Assembly (NCBI RefSeq): GCF_947495275.1
Contig: NZ_CANLYL010000003.1
Coordinates: 186,001-250,000 of the forward strand
From: an uncultured Roseobacter sp.
GTDB lineage: Bacteria > Pseudomonadota > Alphaproteobacteria > Rhodobacterales > Rhodobacteraceae
Direction of reading: 5' to 3'
Length of the DNA: 64,000 bases
Shown: piece after piece, positions 34,895 to 43,094 of the stretch
How positions within the stretch are numbered: the first letter of the stretch is position 1
Layout of the letters: the number at the start of each line of letters is the position of its first letter
Position numbers and translations under genes: made by a program
The notes under the pieces: generated by a model
Seen by the model: only the letters and a program-made list of their open reading frames with translations
The model's database searches: none
Told to the model about the DNA's origin: nothing

Positions 34895-35842
34895 ATGACC
34901 GAGACCCCTCTTTCCCGAGCCGCGCAGGCCACACCGCCCGGCGTTGCGCGCAAGATCCGCGGGCTGAGTGACCGCGCCATTGCCTGGATATTTGTCGGGC
35001 CGACGATCTTTTTGCTGTTGGCGATCAACATCTTTCCGCTGATCTGGACGATCAGGCTCAGCTTCACCGACTTCAAGGCCAATCGCGCCGGGCGCGAAAT
35101 CAAGAACGTGGGCCTGCGCAATTACGAACGCATCCTGACGGACAGCGACATCTGGCTGAACATGCAGGCCACGGCGCATTTCCTCTTCTGGACGATCTTC
35201 TTTCAGGTGCTCATCGGCTTCGCCTTGGCCTATCTGATCAACAAGAAATTCAGGGGTAATGACCTTTGGACCACCATCATCGTGCTGCCGATGATGCTGT
35301 CGCCTGCGGTGGTCGGTAACTTCTGGAAGTTTCTCTATCAACCGCAGATCGGGCTTTTCAACTACATCGTGGCCTTTTTCACCGGCAAGGATCCTTCCAG
35401 CTTTGAGATGCTGGGATCGGTGGATCTGGCCCCCTGGTCCATCGTGATCGTGGATACCTGGATGTGGACGCCCTTTGTTATGCTCATTTGTCTCGCCGGG
35501 CTGCGAAGCATCCCCGATTATATCTATGAGGCCGCCGAGATCGACCGCGCCTCCAAGCTGCGGCAGTTCTTTACCATCACCATTCCTATGGTGCTGCCCT
35601 TTCTGATGCTGGCGGTGCTTTTTCGCGGCATCGAGAATTTCAAGATGTTCGATCTGGTGGTTCAACTGACGGGCGGCGGGCCGGGGTCGACGACGGAACT
35701 GACCTCGATCAACCTCAAACGCGAGGCTTTCGAGAAATGGCGCACGGGCTATGCCTCGGCCTACGCCATCATCCTCTTTGTGACGGTGTTCGGTCTGGCC
35801 AGCATCTATGTGAAAGCACTGAACAAGGTGAAGGAGCGGTGA
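34895..35842 (+). CDS. Sugar ABC transporter permease (first)
   Basis: A 315-residue inner-membrane subunit with six helices, of the MalF/UgpA type. The start of helix 1 is WIFVGPTIFLLLAINIFPLI, and the coupling loop that docks the ATPase is YIYEAAEIDRASKLRQFFTI (EAA motif, about residues 208-227). The ATG at 34895 is preceded by AGGAAAG. The stop overlaps the ATG of a 50-codon reading frame (TGATG) built from a palindromic element, which in turn runs into the second permease gene. Confidence 0.94.
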   Translation: MTETPLSRAAQATPPGVARKIRGLSDRAIAWIFVGPTIFLLLAINIFPLIWTIRLSFTDFKANRAGREIKNVGLRNYERILTDSDIWLNMQATAHFLFWTIFFQVLIGFALAYLINKKFRGNDLWTTIIVLPMMLSPAVVGNFWKFLYQPQIGLFNYIVAFFTGKDPSSFEMLGSVDLAPWSIVIVDTWMWTPFVMLICLAGLRSIPDYIYEAAEIDRASKLRQFFTITIPMVLPFLMLAVLFRGIENFKMFDLVVQLTGGGPGSTTELTSINLKREAFEKWRTGYASAYAIILFVTVFGLASIYVKALNKVKER

Positions 35843-35994
35843 TGATGAACGACTGGCTTTGCACCGAAATCGCCTGCGCTGAGGGCAGCGCCCGAGCCTG
35901 CGGGGGCGTGAAGCGCCCTCCCGTGGGGAGGGTCGGGCGCTGCCCGGCGGTTCCCACCGGGCCGATGCCTTGGAAACAGGGTGCCGCCTCATGA
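35842..35994 (+). CDS. 50-codon bridging ORF across a palindromic element
   Basis: An open frame of 50 codons starts in the stop of the first permease (TGATG) with AAGGAG five bases upstream, and ends in the ATGA overlap with the second permease. Its product, MMNDWLCTEIACAEG then a Gly-Pro-Arg-rich tail, has no recognisable domain, and most of it is encoded by the palindromic repeat at 35883-35962. The likely value is not the peptide but keeping ribosomes moving between the two permease genes. It could equally be chance. It is listed because the start and stop are both exactly coupled. Confidence 0.35.
   Translation: MMNDWLCTEIACAEGSARACGGVKRPPVGRVGRCPAVPTGPMPWKQGAAS
35883..35962. repeat. 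REP-like palindromic element between two permease genes
   Basis: A perfect 13-base inverted repeat, GGGCAGCGCCCGA (35883-35895) and TCGGGCGCTGCCC (35933-35945), encloses two smaller palindromes: GGGCG/CGCCC (35904-35918) and CCCTCCC/GGGAGGG (35916-35932). A third hairpin GCCCGG/CCGGGC lies at 35942-35962. The composition is much richer in GC than the flanking genes, and the layout resembles dispersed intergenic palindromes of Rhodobacteraceae genomes. Confidence 0.7.
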
Positions 35995-36932
35995 GCAGCT
36001 TTTCCGTCACCGAACCCAGCCAGCGCAGCAAGTGGTTTGCCGGCACATTGGTCATCCTCTACGCGCTCATCACCATGGTGCCGCTGGCATGGATCATGCT
36101 CACCGGGTTCAAGACCCCGCCCGACAGCATCTCCTACCCGCCCAAGGTGTTCTTTGAGCCCTCGCTCGAAGGCTACGTGAACCTCTTCACCACCCGCACG
36201 CGCATTGGTCAGGAAGCGCTCGACGCCCTGCCACCGCCCGATACCTGGTACGAAGAGATCGTGCGCGAACGCGACATGGTCATCGCCGGCCCCTCGAAAT
36301 TCGGCGAGCGGTTCCTGAATTCGGTGATCATCGGCTTTGGCTCCACCTTCCTCAGCATCGTGCTCGGCACCCTCGCGGCCTATGCGTTTTCACGCTTCAA
36401 AATCCCGCTGGCCGATGACCTGCTGTTCTTCATCCTCAGCACAAGGATGATGCCCCCCATCGCTGTGGCCATCCCGATCTTCCTGATGTACCGGCAGCTG
36501 GGCCTCTCGGACACACATCTGGGCATGATCCTGCTCTATACGGCGGTCAATATTTCGCTGGCCGTCTGGCTGCTCAAAGGCTTCATCGACGAAATCCCCC
36601 GCGAGTATGAAGAGGCCGCGCTGATCGACGGCTACACAAGGTTTCAGGCCTTCTACAAGGTCGTGCTGCCCCAGGCCGCCACCGGCATCGCGTCGACCGC
36701 GATCTTCTGTCTGATCTTTGCCTGGAACGAATATGCCTTTGCGGTGCTGCTGACCTCCGGCACGGCGCAAACCGCCCCGCCCTTCATCCCGACCATCATC
36801 GGCGTCGGCGGCCTCGACTGGCCCGCCGTCGCGGCAGGGGCCACGATCTTCCTGCTGCCGGTGATGATCTTCACCGTCGCCCTGCGCAAACACCTGTTGC
36901 GCGGCATTACCTTCGGAGCGGTGCGCAAATGA
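35991..36932 (+). CDS. Carbohydrate ABC transporter permease (second)
   Basis: A 313-residue inner-membrane subunit of the MalG/UgpE type with six helices. After the first helix (WFAGTLVILYALITMVPLAW) comes an extended periplasmic loop (about residues 45-95). The EAA loop is EYEEAALIDGYTRFQAFYKV (about 205-224), followed by the usual LPQAATGIASTAIFCLIFAW. The ATG at 35991 overlaps the stop of the bridging ORF. It pairs with the permease upstream and the two ATPases downstream to form one importer. Confidence 0.94.
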   Translation: MSSFSVTEPSQRSKWFAGTLVILYALITMVPLAWIMLTGFKTPPDSISYPPKVFFEPSLEGYVNLFTTRTRIGQEALDALPPPDTWYEEIVRERDMVIAGPSKFGERFLNSVIIGFGSTFLSIVLGTLAAYAFSRFKIPLADDLLFFILSTRMMPPIAVAIPIFLMYRQLGLSDTHLGMILLYTAVNISLAVWLLKGFIDEIPREYEEAALIDGYTRFQAFYKVVLPQAATGIASTAIFCLIFAWNEYAFAVLLTSGTAQTAPPFIPTIIGVGGLDWPAVAAGATIFLLPVMIFTVALRKHLLRGITFGAVRK

Positions 36933-36967
36933 TCCTGCCTCGCGATTTTCCCATATGCACCAAAGCG

Positions 36968-36995
36968 GTGCACAGACGGTGCACAGGTTGTGCAC
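36968..36995. promoter_or_regulatory. Three GTGCAC palindromes at exact 11-base spacing
   Basis: GTGCAC occurs at 36968, 36979 and 36990, each start 11 bases after the last, with a related ATGCAC at 36955. The array lies in the 94-base gap between the second permease gene and the small membrane protein gene. The helical-turn spacing is suggestive of cooperative protein binding; the block could also be a small repeat expansion. Confidence 0.5.
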
Positions 36996-37026
36996 GCGGA
37001 TCATACCGGCCTTTGGAGGGTCCGAG

Positions 37027-37215
37027 ATGAGCAATTTCTTCTCCGGTCTGTTACGCCTCAGACGCGGCCCCTGGGAGATGGTCGCCACCATTCTCATCGC
37101 GCTTGGGGTCTTCATGCTGATGCAGCCTTTCGTGATGTGGGCCTTCACCTATTCCTTCATCACCACACTTGTCGGCACGGTGATGTTCATCATCGTCAGT
37201 CACTTTCCGGAGTAG
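37027..37215 (+). CDS. Small membrane protein of the ABC cluster, 62 residues
   Basis: A 62-residue protein with two hydrophobic helices (MVATILIALGVFMLMQPFVM and SFITTLVGTVMFIIVS) and short polar ends. GGAGG lies 9 bases before the ATG, and the next gene begins 4 bases after its stop, so it belongs to the operon. It resembles in size and place the small membrane protein found in the rhizobial glycerol ABC operon (between permease and ATPase genes), but I cannot confirm homology. It may be an accessory part of the importer. Confidence 0.75.
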   Translation: MSNFFSGLLRLRRGPWEMVATILIALGVFMLMQPFVMWAFTYSFITTLVGTVMFIIVSHFPE

Positions 37216-37219
37216 CCCA

Positions 37220-38317
37220 GTGGCTCAGATCATCATCAAAAATCTGCGCAAGGAATTCGGCGATTTCACGGCTGTGAGGGAGTCGAGTTTCACCATCGAG
37301 GACGGCGAATTTTTCATGTTGCTGGGTCCGTCTGGCTGCGGCAAGACCACCACCCTGCGGATGATCGCGGGGCTTGAGCTGCCCACCTCAGGCGAGATCT
37401 ACCTCGACGGTGAAGAGATCAGCCAGCGCCCGCCCAGCCAGCGCGACATCGCCTTCGTTTTCCAGATGTTCGCGCTCTATCCGCATATGAACGTGCGCAA
37501 GAACCTCAGCTACCCGCTGGTCTCTCAAGGCATGGCGCGTGCCGCCGTCAAGGCCAAGGTCGAGGAGGTCGCGGGCATCCTCGGGATCACCGATATTCTG
37601 AACAAACCCGTGGGCGGTCTGTCGGGTGGCGACCGTCAGCGGGTCGCTCTGGGCCGGGCCATCGTGCGTGACCCCAAGGCCTTCATGATGGACGAACCCT
37701 TAGGTGCGCTGGATGCAGAGTTCCGCGAGCACATGTCCGAAGAGCTGCGCGCCCTGCACGACCGCATGGGCGCCACCACCGTCTACGTGACCCATGACCA
37801 GTTGGAAGCCATGCAGATGGGCGACAAGATCGTGGTGATGAACAATGCCGTGGTCGAACAGTTCGGCACCCCGCAGGAGATCTATGACAAGCCCGCCTCG
37901 ATGTTTGTCGCCGACTTCATCGGCTCGCCGTCGATGAACTTTCTGCGCTTTGACGGATCCGTTGCGAAAGGGGCGCAAACCGTTGATTTGAATGGCCAAC
38001 CCATGACCGTACCGCGCCAGATCGACGGGGCGTCCGGCAAGCTGGTTTTTGGCGTGCGGCCAGAACATGTGCGTCTGAGCGATGCGGGCGCATACCGGGG
38101 GGAAGTGCTGGCCACCGAGTATCTGGGCACCACCCAGATCATCACGCTGGAGACACCCGACGGCGATCTGAAGGCCCGCGTCCCTGCCGGGCAGATGGCC
38201 ACTGTGGGAGAGAAAATCGGTCTGGATTTCCGGCCCGACACCATCACGCTTTTTGACGAAACCTCCGGCCGCGCGTTGCGGTCCGAGTTGAACGAAGGGG
38301 TGCTCGCCCATGGCTGA
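37220..38317 (+). CDS. ABC transporter ATP-binding protein (first of two)
   Basis: A 365-residue MalK-type ATPase. Walker A is GPSGCGKTTTLRMIAG (about residues 36-51), the Q-loop is VFQMFALYPHM, the signature is LSGGDRQRVALGRAI (Asp where most have Gln), Walker B is AFMMDEPLGALDAE, and the switch His is in YVTHDQLEAM. The C-terminal TOBE regulatory domain covers about 240-360. The start is a GTG. The stop overlaps the next gene by 8 bases. Two different ATPase genes in one importer suggest a heterodimer, as in glycerol ABC systems. Confidence 0.95.
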   Translation: MAQIIIKNLRKEFGDFTAVRESSFTIEDGEFFMLLGPSGCGKTTTLRMIAGLELPTSGEIYLDGEEISQRPPSQRDIAFVFQMFALYPHMNVRKNLSYPLVSQGMARAAVKAKVEEVAGILGITDILNKPVGGLSGGDRQRVALGRAIVRDPKAFMMDEPLGALDAEFREHMSEELRALHDRMGATTVYVTHDQLEAMQMGDKIVVMNNAVVEQFGTPQEIYDKPASMFVADFIGSPSMNFLRFDGSVAKGAQTVDLNGQPMTVPRQIDGASGKLVFGVRPEHVRLSDAGAYRGEVLATEYLGTTQIITLETPDGDLKARVPAGQMATVGEKIGLDFRPDTITLFDETSGRALRSELNEGVLAHG

Positions 38318-39305
38318 AGTTGTCCTCAAGGATGTGTCCAAATCCTTCGGCAGCACGGTTGGTGTCGCAGGCATCGACATGACCATCCCCGATGGCGCAT
38401 TTGTCGTGCTGTTGGGCCCAACGGGTGCCGGAAAGACAACAACCCTGCGTCTGATTTCCGGGTTGGAAAAGCTCGACCGGGGGGAGGTTTTCATCGGCGG
38501 GCGCAGAGTCAATGATGAAACCCCGGCGCAGCGTGACGTGGCCATGGTCTTCCAGCAATATTCGCTTTATCCGCATCTGTCAGTGCGCGAAAATCTGGCC
38601 TTTCCGCTGAAATCCCCGATCCTCAACACACCCGCCGAAGAGATCACCCGCAAGGTGGCAGAGGTGGCGCGCGTGCTTCAGATCACCCACAAACTGGACA
38701 ACAAGGCCACCGAATTATCGGGGGGCGAAATGCAGCGCGTTTCCATCGGGCGGGCCTTGGTGCGGGAACCGCAGGTCTATCTGATGGACGAACCGCTGAG
38801 TTCTCTGGACGCCAAGCTTCGCACCGATCTGCGTATTGAACTCAAACGCATTCAGGCCAGCCTTGGCGCGACCATCCTCTATGTGACGCACGATCAGATC
38901 GAGGCGATGACCATGGCCACCCATGTGGGCGTGTTGGATCAGGGCAAGCTGGTGCAGTTCGGCACCCCGCGTGACATCTACGAGAACCCCAATTCCGTCT
39001 ATGTCGCTTCGCGCCTTGGCCAGCCGCGCATCAATATCTTGCCGGGTGATCTCTTTGGCACAGCCCCCAAGGGCGCACATCAGATCGGGCTCAGACCGGA
39101 ACATGTCACGCAGGGCGAAGGGCGTGCCGCGCAGGTGGGCCGCGTTGAGCATTTGGGCGATCATACGCGACTGCACCTGCGACTTGACGGGCACGAAATC
39201 ATCACGCTGGCAGACCCGCACGCGGACTATCAGCCGGGACATGAGGTCGACATAGCACCGCGTGATCCGCTGTGTTTTGACGCCTCCGGCGACAGAATTT
39301 ACTGA
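38310..39305 (+). CDS. ABC transporter ATP-binding protein (second of two)
   Basis: A 331-residue MalK-type ATPase. Walker A is GPTGAGKTTTLRLISG (about residues 36-51), the Q-loop is VFQQYSLYPHL, the signature is LSGGEMQRVSIGRAL, Walker B is VYLMDEPLSSLDAK, and the switch is YVTHDQIEAM. The C-terminal TOBE part is shorter than in its partner (about 240-330). It starts within the end of the first ATPase gene. The two proteins are clearly paralogous but well diverged, consistent with distinct positions in one ATPase pair. Confidence 0.95.
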   Translation: MAEVVLKDVSKSFGSTVGVAGIDMTIPDGAFVVLLGPTGAGKTTTLRLISGLEKLDRGEVFIGGRRVNDETPAQRDVAMVFQQYSLYPHLSVRENLAFPLKSPILNTPAEEITRKVAEVARVLQITHKLDNKATELSGGEMQRVSIGRALVREPQVYLMDEPLSSLDAKLRTDLRIELKRIQASLGATILYVTHDQIEAMTMATHVGVLDQGKLVQFGTPRDIYENPNSVYVASRLGQPRINILPGDLFGTAPKGAHQIGLRPEHVTQGEGRAAQVGRVEHLGDHTRLHLRLDGHEIITLADPHADYQPGHEVDIAPRDPLCFDASGDRIY

Positions 39306-39318
39306 AAAGGGGAGAGAC

Positions 39319-40950
39319 ATGGCGCAATTCATCAATGGCAAGGACACGCTGGTCACAGATGCAATCGACGGGCTGCTGGCCTGCTCCGGAGGCAGGCTCT
39401 ACCGCCTTGATGGCTACCCCCACATCAAGGTCGTGTGCCGCAGCGATTGGGGCAAGTCACGTGTCGCACTGATCTCGGGCGGCGGGTCCGGCCATGAACC
39501 GGCCCATGCGGGTTTCGTGGGCGAGGGCATGTTGACGGCGGCCGTCTGCGGCGAAGTTTTCGCGTCGCCATCGGTGGACGCAGTGCTCGCGGGTATCCTT
39601 GCCGTCACCGGCGAAGCGGGCTGTCTGCTGATCGTGAAAAACTACACTGGCGACCGGCTGAATTTTGGTCTGGCTGCGGAACGCGCGCGCGCCTTCGGGC
39701 TCAAGGTCGCCATGGTCGTGGTAGACGATGACATTGCCCTGCCCGATCTGCCGCAGGCGCGTGGTGTCGCGGGGACACTCTTCGTGCACAAGATCGCGGG
39801 CGCTCTGGCCGAAGACGGGGCCGATCTGGATACCGTATCCAACGCCGCCGAAACCGCGGTGCGGGATATGGCCTCTATCGGGATGTCGCTGGACACCTGC
39901 ACCGTTCCCGGCTCGACAAAAGAAGACCGGATCGCGGCTGGCATGGCGGAATTGGGGCTTGGGATTCACGGCGAAGCGGGCGTGCAACAAGTAGCGCTCG
40001 AAGGGGCGGTATCGGCCATGGACATGGTGCTCGACAAGTTGGTGCCTCATGTCACAGGTCAAGACTGCGTGGCCTTGCTGAACAATCTGGGCTCCACCAC
40101 ACCGCTTGAAATGGCGGTGCTGGCACAGGCTCTGGCAACTTCGGAAAAAGCCAAAGGGATCAAAGCGATCATCGGACCGGCACCGCTGATGACATCACTG
40201 GATATGCATGGATTCTCGGTGTCCCTGCTGCCCTTGACAGAGGGCAGAGAAGCCGCATTGGCGCGGGACATTCCCTTGCCGGACTGGCCGGGCATGACGC
40301 TGTTGTCGCCGGTTTCGGTCAAGCCCTTGCCGGATGGGTTGAGCCCAATCAAGCCGATCCCGTCGGAAAATCCCAAAACCCGCGCGCTGATCGACACCTG
40401 TTGCGATCTGCTGATTGCGGCGGAAAGTGACCTCAATGTGTTGGATGCAAAATCCGGTGACGGTGACACTGGCAGCACGCTGGCCACCGCTGCGCGTGCG
40501 TTGAAAGGGTCGATGGACCGTATGCCACTGGCTGATCTGACGCAGCTTTTCCGCGCGATCGGGAATGAACTCGGTCAGACCATGGGGGGATCTTCGGGTG
40601 TGATCCTCGCGATCTTTTTTAGCGCAACCGGCGATGCCTGCGCCAATGGAACGCCCACACCAGAGGCTCTGCTGGCCGGGTTGCAACGCATCAGCGAGGT
40701 GGGTGGCGCGCAACAGGGTGACCGCACAATGATCGATGCGCTGAAACCAGCTTTGGAAGCCCTGCCCCAAGGCGTCGATGCCGCAGCATTGGCAGCCCGG
40801 CAGGGCGCTGACGGTACAGCGGCCATGGGCCGGGCCAAGGCCGGTCGGGCCTCCTATGTGCCGGAGGAAAATCTGATCGGTCACAATGATCCCGGAGCCG
40901 AAGCGGTGGCGCGGCTCTTTGAGGGGCTGGCCTCTGCGTTGAAAGGATAA
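39319..40950 (+). CDS. Fused dihydroxyacetone kinase (DhaK-DhaL), ketose kinase
   Basis: A 543-residue ATP-type kinase joining DhaK (about residues 1-330) and DhaL (about 355-543). DhaK has SGGGSGHEPAHAGFVG and the His that binds the ketone covalently in GLGIHGEAGVQQ (about residue 218). DhaL has the ADP-Mg loop DAKSGDGDTGSTLATAA and TMGGSSGVI. Such fusions phosphorylate dihydroxyacetone, and family members act on D- or L-erythrulose. Being in a sugar/polyol import operon favours a keto-triose or keto-tetrose made from the imported compound. GGGGAGAG lies before the ATG at 39319; an in-frame extension upstream is not needed. Confidence 0.92.
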   Translation: MAQFINGKDTLVTDAIDGLLACSGGRLYRLDGYPHIKVVCRSDWGKSRVALISGGGSGHEPAHAGFVGEGMLTAAVCGEVFASPSVDAVLAGILAVTGEAGCLLIVKNYTGDRLNFGLAAERARAFGLKVAMVVVDDDIALPDLPQARGVAGTLFVHKIAGALAEDGADLDTVSNAAETAVRDMASIGMSLDTCTVPGSTKEDRIAAGMAELGLGIHGEAGVQQVALEGAVSAMDMVLDKLVPHVTGQDCVALLNNLGSTTPLEMAVLAQALATSEKAKGIKAIIGPAPLMTSLDMHGFSVSLLPLTEGREAALARDIPLPDWPGMTLLSPVSVKPLPDGLSPIKPIPSENPKTRALIDTCCDLLIAAESDLNVLDAKSGDGDTGSTLATAARALKGSMDRMPLADLTQLFRAIGNELGQTMGGSSGVILAIFFSATGDACANGTPTPEALLAGLQRISEVGGAQQGDRTMIDALKPALEALPQGVDAAALAARQGADGTAAMGRAKAGRASYVPEENLIGHNDPGAEAVARLFEGLASALKG

Positions 40951-40961
40951 CGACCCCCGAA

Positions 40962-42038
40962 ATGAAGGTCAGTCGCGACACCCCGTTGAACCCAACCGTA
41001 AACGACATTGCCCGTGTCGCGCAGGTCAGCCTTGCGACCGTGGACCGGGTTCTGAATGAACGTCCGGGTGTGCGCAAAGTGACCGTCGAAAAGGTGAACC
41101 GCGCCATCGCGCATCTGGGATATGTGCGCGACACCGCTGCCGCCAATCTTGCCCGTGGCCGTATCTACCGGTTCCTCTTTATTCTGCCTGCGACCAACAA
41201 TGAATTCGTCGAACTGCTGCAGGAACAGATCGCCGACCTGTCGCAGGGCCTGAAGCGCGAGCGCACGCGGATTTCGCATATACGTGTGCCGGCCTTCGAC
41301 CCGATGGCGCTGGCGGATGCCATTGACGCGATTGACCCCGGTGATGTTGATGGCGTTGCAATTTTCGGCCCGGAAACGCCGTCCGTGCGGGACAGCATAT
41401 CGAAACTTCGCGGCCACGGGGTATCGGTTGTCTCGCTGGTGGCGGACATTCCAAGCTCTGAACGCAACACCTACGTGGGCATCGACAATATCGCCGCCGG
41501 GCGGACCGCCGCACAGCTGATGGGTCGTTTTCTGGGGCCAGTAACCGGTGAGGTCCTCGTGCTGACCGGCTCCATGCTCGCGCGCGATCACCTCGAACGC
41601 AGGCTGGGTTTTGATGAGGTCATGGCGCGTGATTTTCCCAATCTCAACATCATGGCGTCGCTCGAAGGGCGCGACGATCCTGATCTGATCGAGCGCCTGT
41701 TGCCCCGCGCCTTTGATACCGACCGCAACATTCTGGGCATCTATTCGTCAGCCGCAGGCAATGCCGGTCTGGTGCGGCACCTGCAGAACCATCCGCAGGC
41801 ACAGCCGCCCGTGATCATCGCGCATGAACTGACACCCCTGTCGCGCGCCGCTCTGAAAGACGAACGCTTTGACGCGGTGATCAGTCAGGATTCCGGTCAT
41901 TTGATCCGCAGCGCTGTCCGCATCATGCGGGCGCATAGCGACAACGTGCCGATCAATCCGGCACAGGAACGCATTCGGATCGACGTTTACCTCAAAGAAA
42001 ATCTGCCGCCAGATCGCGGCGGCCAACAGGGAGATTAA
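40962..42038 (+). CDS. LacI family transcriptional regulator
   Basis: A 358-residue regulator. The N-terminal LacI helix-turn-helix is TVNDIARVAQVSLATVDRVL (about residues 9-28), with the hinge helix DTAAANLARGR (about 55-65). The rest is a periplasmic-binding-protein-like effector domain: FLFILPATNNEFVELLQEQ, VDGVAIFGPETPS and YVGIDNIAAGRTAAQLMGR. It likely senses the imported sugar or its product and controls the operon through the two palindromes near 33390. The gene lies inside the operon, so it would regulate its own expression. It begins 11 bases after the kinase stop and ends one base before the next ATG. Confidence 0.94.
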   Translation: MKVSRDTPLNPTVNDIARVAQVSLATVDRVLNERPGVRKVTVEKVNRAIAHLGYVRDTAAANLARGRIYRFLFILPATNNEFVELLQEQIADLSQGLKRERTRISHIRVPAFDPMALADAIDAIDPGDVDGVAIFGPETPSVRDSISKLRGHGVSVVSLVADIPSSERNTYVGIDNIAAGRTAAQLMGRFLGPVTGEVLVLTGSMLARDHLERRLGFDEVMARDFPNLNIMASLEGRDDPDLIERLLPRAFDTDRNILGIYSSAAGNAGLVRHLQNHPQAQPPVIIAHELTPLSRAALKDERFDAVISQDSGHLIRSAVRIMRAHSDNVPINPAQERIRIDVYLKENLPPDRGGQQGD

Positions 42039-42039
42039 G

Positions 42040-43092
42040 ATGAAGACGATCAAGGGACCGGCGCTCTTTCTGGCGCAATTCGCAGGCGATGACGCGCCTT
42101 TCAATTCATGGGACGCGATTACGAAATGGGCCGCAGACTGCGGTTACAAAGGAGTTCAGGTGCCCAGTTGGGATGCGCGTCTTTTCGATCTGGAAAAGGC
42201 CGCCGACTCTAAAACCTATTGCGACGAGTTCAAAGGGCAGGCGGCGGCCAATGGCATTGAGGTCACGGAGCTTTCAACCCATTTGCAGGGCCAGCTTGTG
42301 GCCGTTCACCCCGCTTATGATGCCGGATTTGACGGCTTTGCTGATCCGTCGGTGCATGGTGATCCGCAGGCGCGTCAGGCATGGGCCGTCGATCAGGTCA
42401 TGAAGGCAATTTCCGCCTCTGCCAACATGGGGATCAAGAACCACGTGTCTTTCTCCGGCGCGCTCGCATGGCCCTATATCTACCCCTGGCCGCAACGCCC
42501 TGCGGGTCTGGTTGAGACCGCCTTTGACGAATTGGCGAAACGGTGGCGCCCAATCCTGGATCATGCAGACGCCAATGATGTGAACATCTGTTATGAAATC
42601 CACCCCGGCGAAGACCTGCACGACGGGGTCACCTTCGAGATGTTTCTGGAGCGTGTCGACAATCATGCCCGCTGCAACATGCTCTATGATCCTTCGCATT
42701 TCGTGCTGCAATGTCTTGATTACCTCGATCACATCGACATCTACGCCGAACGCATCAAGATGTTTCACGTCAAGGATGCGGAGTTCAATCCGACGGGCCG
42801 TCAGGGCGTTTATGGGGGCTACCAGCCCTGGGTGGACCGCGCGGGGCGTTTCCGCTCGCTGGGCGATGGACAGGTGGATTTCGCGGCGATCTTCTCCAAA
42901 ATGGCGGCCAATGATTTTGACGGATGGGCCGTGGTCGAATGGGAATGCTGCCTGAAGCACCCCGAAGACGGCGCTCGGGAAGGCGCAGAGTTCGTGAAGG
43001 ATCACATCATCCGAGTGACCGAACGCGCCTTTGACGACTTCGCAGATGGCGGCACGGATGAGGCCGCAAACCGCAAGATGCTGGGGATATAA
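42040..43092 (+). CDS. Sugar phosphate isomerase/epimerase (xylose-isomerase-like TIM barrel)
   Basis: A 350-residue enzyme of the AP-endonuclease/xylose-isomerase-like TIM-barrel family. Metal and acid-base residues appear in VTELSTHLQGQL, NICYEIHPGEDLHDGVTFEM (Glu about residue 185), MLYDPSHFVLQ, IKMFHVKDAEF (about 245) and GQVDFAAIF, and EWECCLK near the end. These barrel enzymes interconvert ketoses, aldoses or epimers, often of an inositol or keto-sugar type. The next gene is an oxidoreductase of the kind that oxidises such sugars, so the two probably act in sequence. Substrate unknown. Confidence 0.9.
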   Translation: MKTIKGPALFLAQFAGDDAPFNSWDAITKWAADCGYKGVQVPSWDARLFDLEKAADSKTYCDEFKGQAAANGIEVTELSTHLQGQLVAVHPAYDAGFDGFADPSVHGDPQARQAWAVDQVMKAISASANMGIKNHVSFSGALAWPYIYPWPQRPAGLVETAFDELAKRWRPILDHADANDVNICYEIHPGEDLHDGVTFEMFLERVDNHARCNMLYDPSHFVLQCLDYLDHIDIYAERIKMFHVKDAEFNPTGRQGVYGGYQPWVDRAGRFRSLGDGQVDFAAIFSKMAANDFDGWAVVEWECCLKHPEDGAREGAEFVKDHIIRVTERAFDDFADGGTDEAANRKMLGI

Positions 43093-43094
43093 AT

